From the NCBI GenBank assembly GCA_902773305.1, contig CACYEB010000216.1:1-6279 (forward strand): a stretch of 6,279 nucleotides of DNA, in the 5' to 3' direction. The position numbers were made by a program, and so were the translations under genes. Below are positions 5,014 through 6,279 of this stretch, one piece after another. How positions within the stretch are numbered: position 1 is the first letter of the stretch; each line of letters begins with the position of its first letter. Source of the stretch: an uncultured Bacteroidia bacterium (lineage in GTDB: Bacteria; Bacteroidota; Bacteroidia; Bacteroidales; UBA932). Under the pieces are notes generated by a model. It worked only from the letters and a program-made list of their open reading frames with translations. It was not told the DNA's origin and made no database searches.

Positions 5014-6279
5014 ATGAAAAGGTTGTTCCTTATCTTGACGGTGACGTTGCTGGCATTTGGAACCGTTGCCTGCAAAAAGGATAATCCCGAGGGCCCCGGA
5101 GACGGGGACGGGACCATAAGCGTTTCTAACCTTCTCAAGAGCAATGACCTGGCGGCCGTCATCGAGTGGACATATGCCCTGGACGCCGACACCGACAACG
5201 TCCTCTTCTATACAACGGACCCGGCTGATTATTCTCGCGACAGCGCACCGCTTTCCGCCAAATCCAAGAAAACTCTTCAGAAACTGATATCCGCCAGCCC
5301 GCTTCCGGCCGAAGTGCTTCTGGCTTACAACCGCAATACCCGCTCCAACGAAGACCCCTCCGGCGTTTCAGTGGATATCATCACCACCGAAGACGGTGAA
5401 CTCGCCGCCTGCGTCTCCGGCCTCAAATGGGATATGAATTATTCGTTCACCGTCAATTACAAGGGGAAAAGCCTGACCGGCGTCATCGCCACCGTCGACC
5501 GCAAGCGCGACGTCATCGAAATAGAATTGCCGGAGTACGTGGCCAGGATCAATGACCCGGCCAGCGGATTCGACAAAGCCGAAGGCAAATACAAAGGACC
5601 CAAGACAAACTTTTCAGAGGAACTGTTCCAAGCTTTCGTAGCCAACAAAATCATCAACTGCAATTCGGAACATCCCGACTTTGCCGATGCAGCCGCCTTT
5701 GCCGCCAAAGAAGGCAAACTGACAAAAGCGACCAAGGACGGAGATTCCGGCCTGCTTGCCTTCGGCAATATCTATGCCTATGCCAATTTTACCGCGGCCT
5801 CGAGGCTTAAGAAAATATGGGAAGGGAACAAATGTCTCGTCAGGCACGTATCCACCTACTGCGGGCAAGTCGTAAAGCTGAAACTGCCTGTGTCGGTAGA
5901 ACTTCCCGACTATGATTTTTTGCACCTGGCATTTCATACCTTCAACACAAAAAATGAAATCAGTCCCATTGTCCAGAAAAACGATTTCGAGGGCAATGAC
6001 GGCTCCGTGGAATGGTGGACACGCGTTAATCCTTTTTATAAAACCGGAGCAACGAATGCCTATGGCGAACCCATCTCTTTCCGCCACGTCCTGAAAGAAT
6101 ATGATGTCTCCTATATCAACCTGGCAGAAGTGGCTTTCAACATCGTGGACGCTGACGACAATATTATGGATTATACCGAAATCGAAGCGGCTGGGCTTTC
6201 CGCCAGGTTTGAATATGCAGACAAGACCCTCGGAAAACGCCAGTTGCCGGATGAGGACGTTACATCTAATTATTCCACA
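5014..6279 (+). CDS. Large lipoprotein of unrecognised family, N-terminal part (runs off right edge)
   Basis: 422 codons are open up to the window edge with no stop. The N-terminus is a lipoprotein signal peptide with lipobox TVAC, lipidated at C20, followed by KKDNPEGPGDGDG, a flexible charged tether of the sort seen on surface lipoproteins of Bacteroidetes. I do not recognise the rest. Residues 34-160 look like beta-rich material (ISVSNLLKSNDLAAVIEWTY, then VLFYTTD, and LKWDMNYSFTVNY at 137-149). Residues 190-300 are more helical (ELFQAFVANKII, AAAFAAKEGKL). Residues 300-422 are again strand-like with aromatic clusters (SVEWWTRVNPFY near 331-342). Four cysteines (C133, C216, C275, C283) lie in the mature part seen here. 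The layout would suit a multi-domain cell-surface or adhesion-like protein, but no domain can be named. The start is fixed by the signal peptide and by the promoter at 4956-4987. Confidence 0.75.
   Translation, partial: MKRLFLILTVTLLAFGTVACKKDNPEGPGDGDGTISVSNLLKSNDLAAVIEWTYALDADTDNVLFYTTDPADYSRDSAPLSAKSKKTLQKLISASPLPAEVLLAYNRNTRSNEDPSGVSVDIITTEDGELAACVSGLKWDMNYSFTVNYKGKSLTGVIATVDRKRDVIEIELPEYVARINDPASGFDKAEGKYKGPKTNFSEELFQAFVANKIINCNSEHPDFADAAAFAAKEGKLTKATKDGDSGLLAFGNIYAYANFTAASRLKKIWEGNKCLVRHVSTYCGQVVKLKLPVSVELPDYDFLHLAFHTFNTKNEISPIVQKNDFEGNDGSVEWWTRVNPFYKTGATNAYGEPISFRHVLKEYDVSYINLAEVAFNIVDADDNIMDYTEIEAAGLSARFEYADKTLGKRQLPDEDVTSNYST

Overview
The window looks like chromosomal DNA of a Bacteroidota, most likely a Bacteroidales member with a fairly GC-rich genome. 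The signs are promoter elements of the TAnnTTTG type just upstream of several genes, no Shine-Dalgarno sequences, a run of short lipoproteins of Bacteroidales style, and protein sequences typical of that phylum. Genus cannot be fixed from the sequence alone.

Left part (1-2424): a housekeeping block. On the minus strand, a membrane diadenylate cyclase (c-di-AMP synthase, DacA/CdaA type) is followed with a one-base TAATG overlap by the start of mutS2, which runs off the left edge. Divergent from them, on the plus strand, is a complete ComF-family phosphoribosyltransferase-like protein. The 31-bp gap between the divergent starts contains a perfect 8-bp inverted repeat in which each arm is a TATCTTTG promoter -7 box. 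The two messages should therefore be leaderless or nearly so, and their promoters compete for the same DNA.

Middle (2425-2596): a convergent intergenic stretch with three abutting repeat units (2449-2560) built on the motif CCACAAGATG. Two of them are exactly 40 bp and fold as hairpins. The same stretch, read on the minus strand in frame with the stop codon of the neighbouring lipoprotein gene, is open for 69 codons and protein-like in composition.

Right part (2597-6279): an envelope/lipoprotein region. A minus-strand lipoprotein with a TIM-barrel glycosidase-like body is divergent from three plus-strand lipoproteins: a lipocalin-like one, a small NTF2-like one, and a large one of unrecognised family that runs off the right edge. 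The first two are 12 bp apart and probably co-transcribed. The third has its own textbook Bacteroidetes promoter (TTTG, 20 bp, TACATTTG). No SusC/SusD pair, regulator, transposase, RNA gene or CRISPR is visible. I saw no convincing new enzymatic system; the oddities that stand out are the palindromic divergent promoter, the tandem hairpin repeats and the three-lipoprotein cluster.
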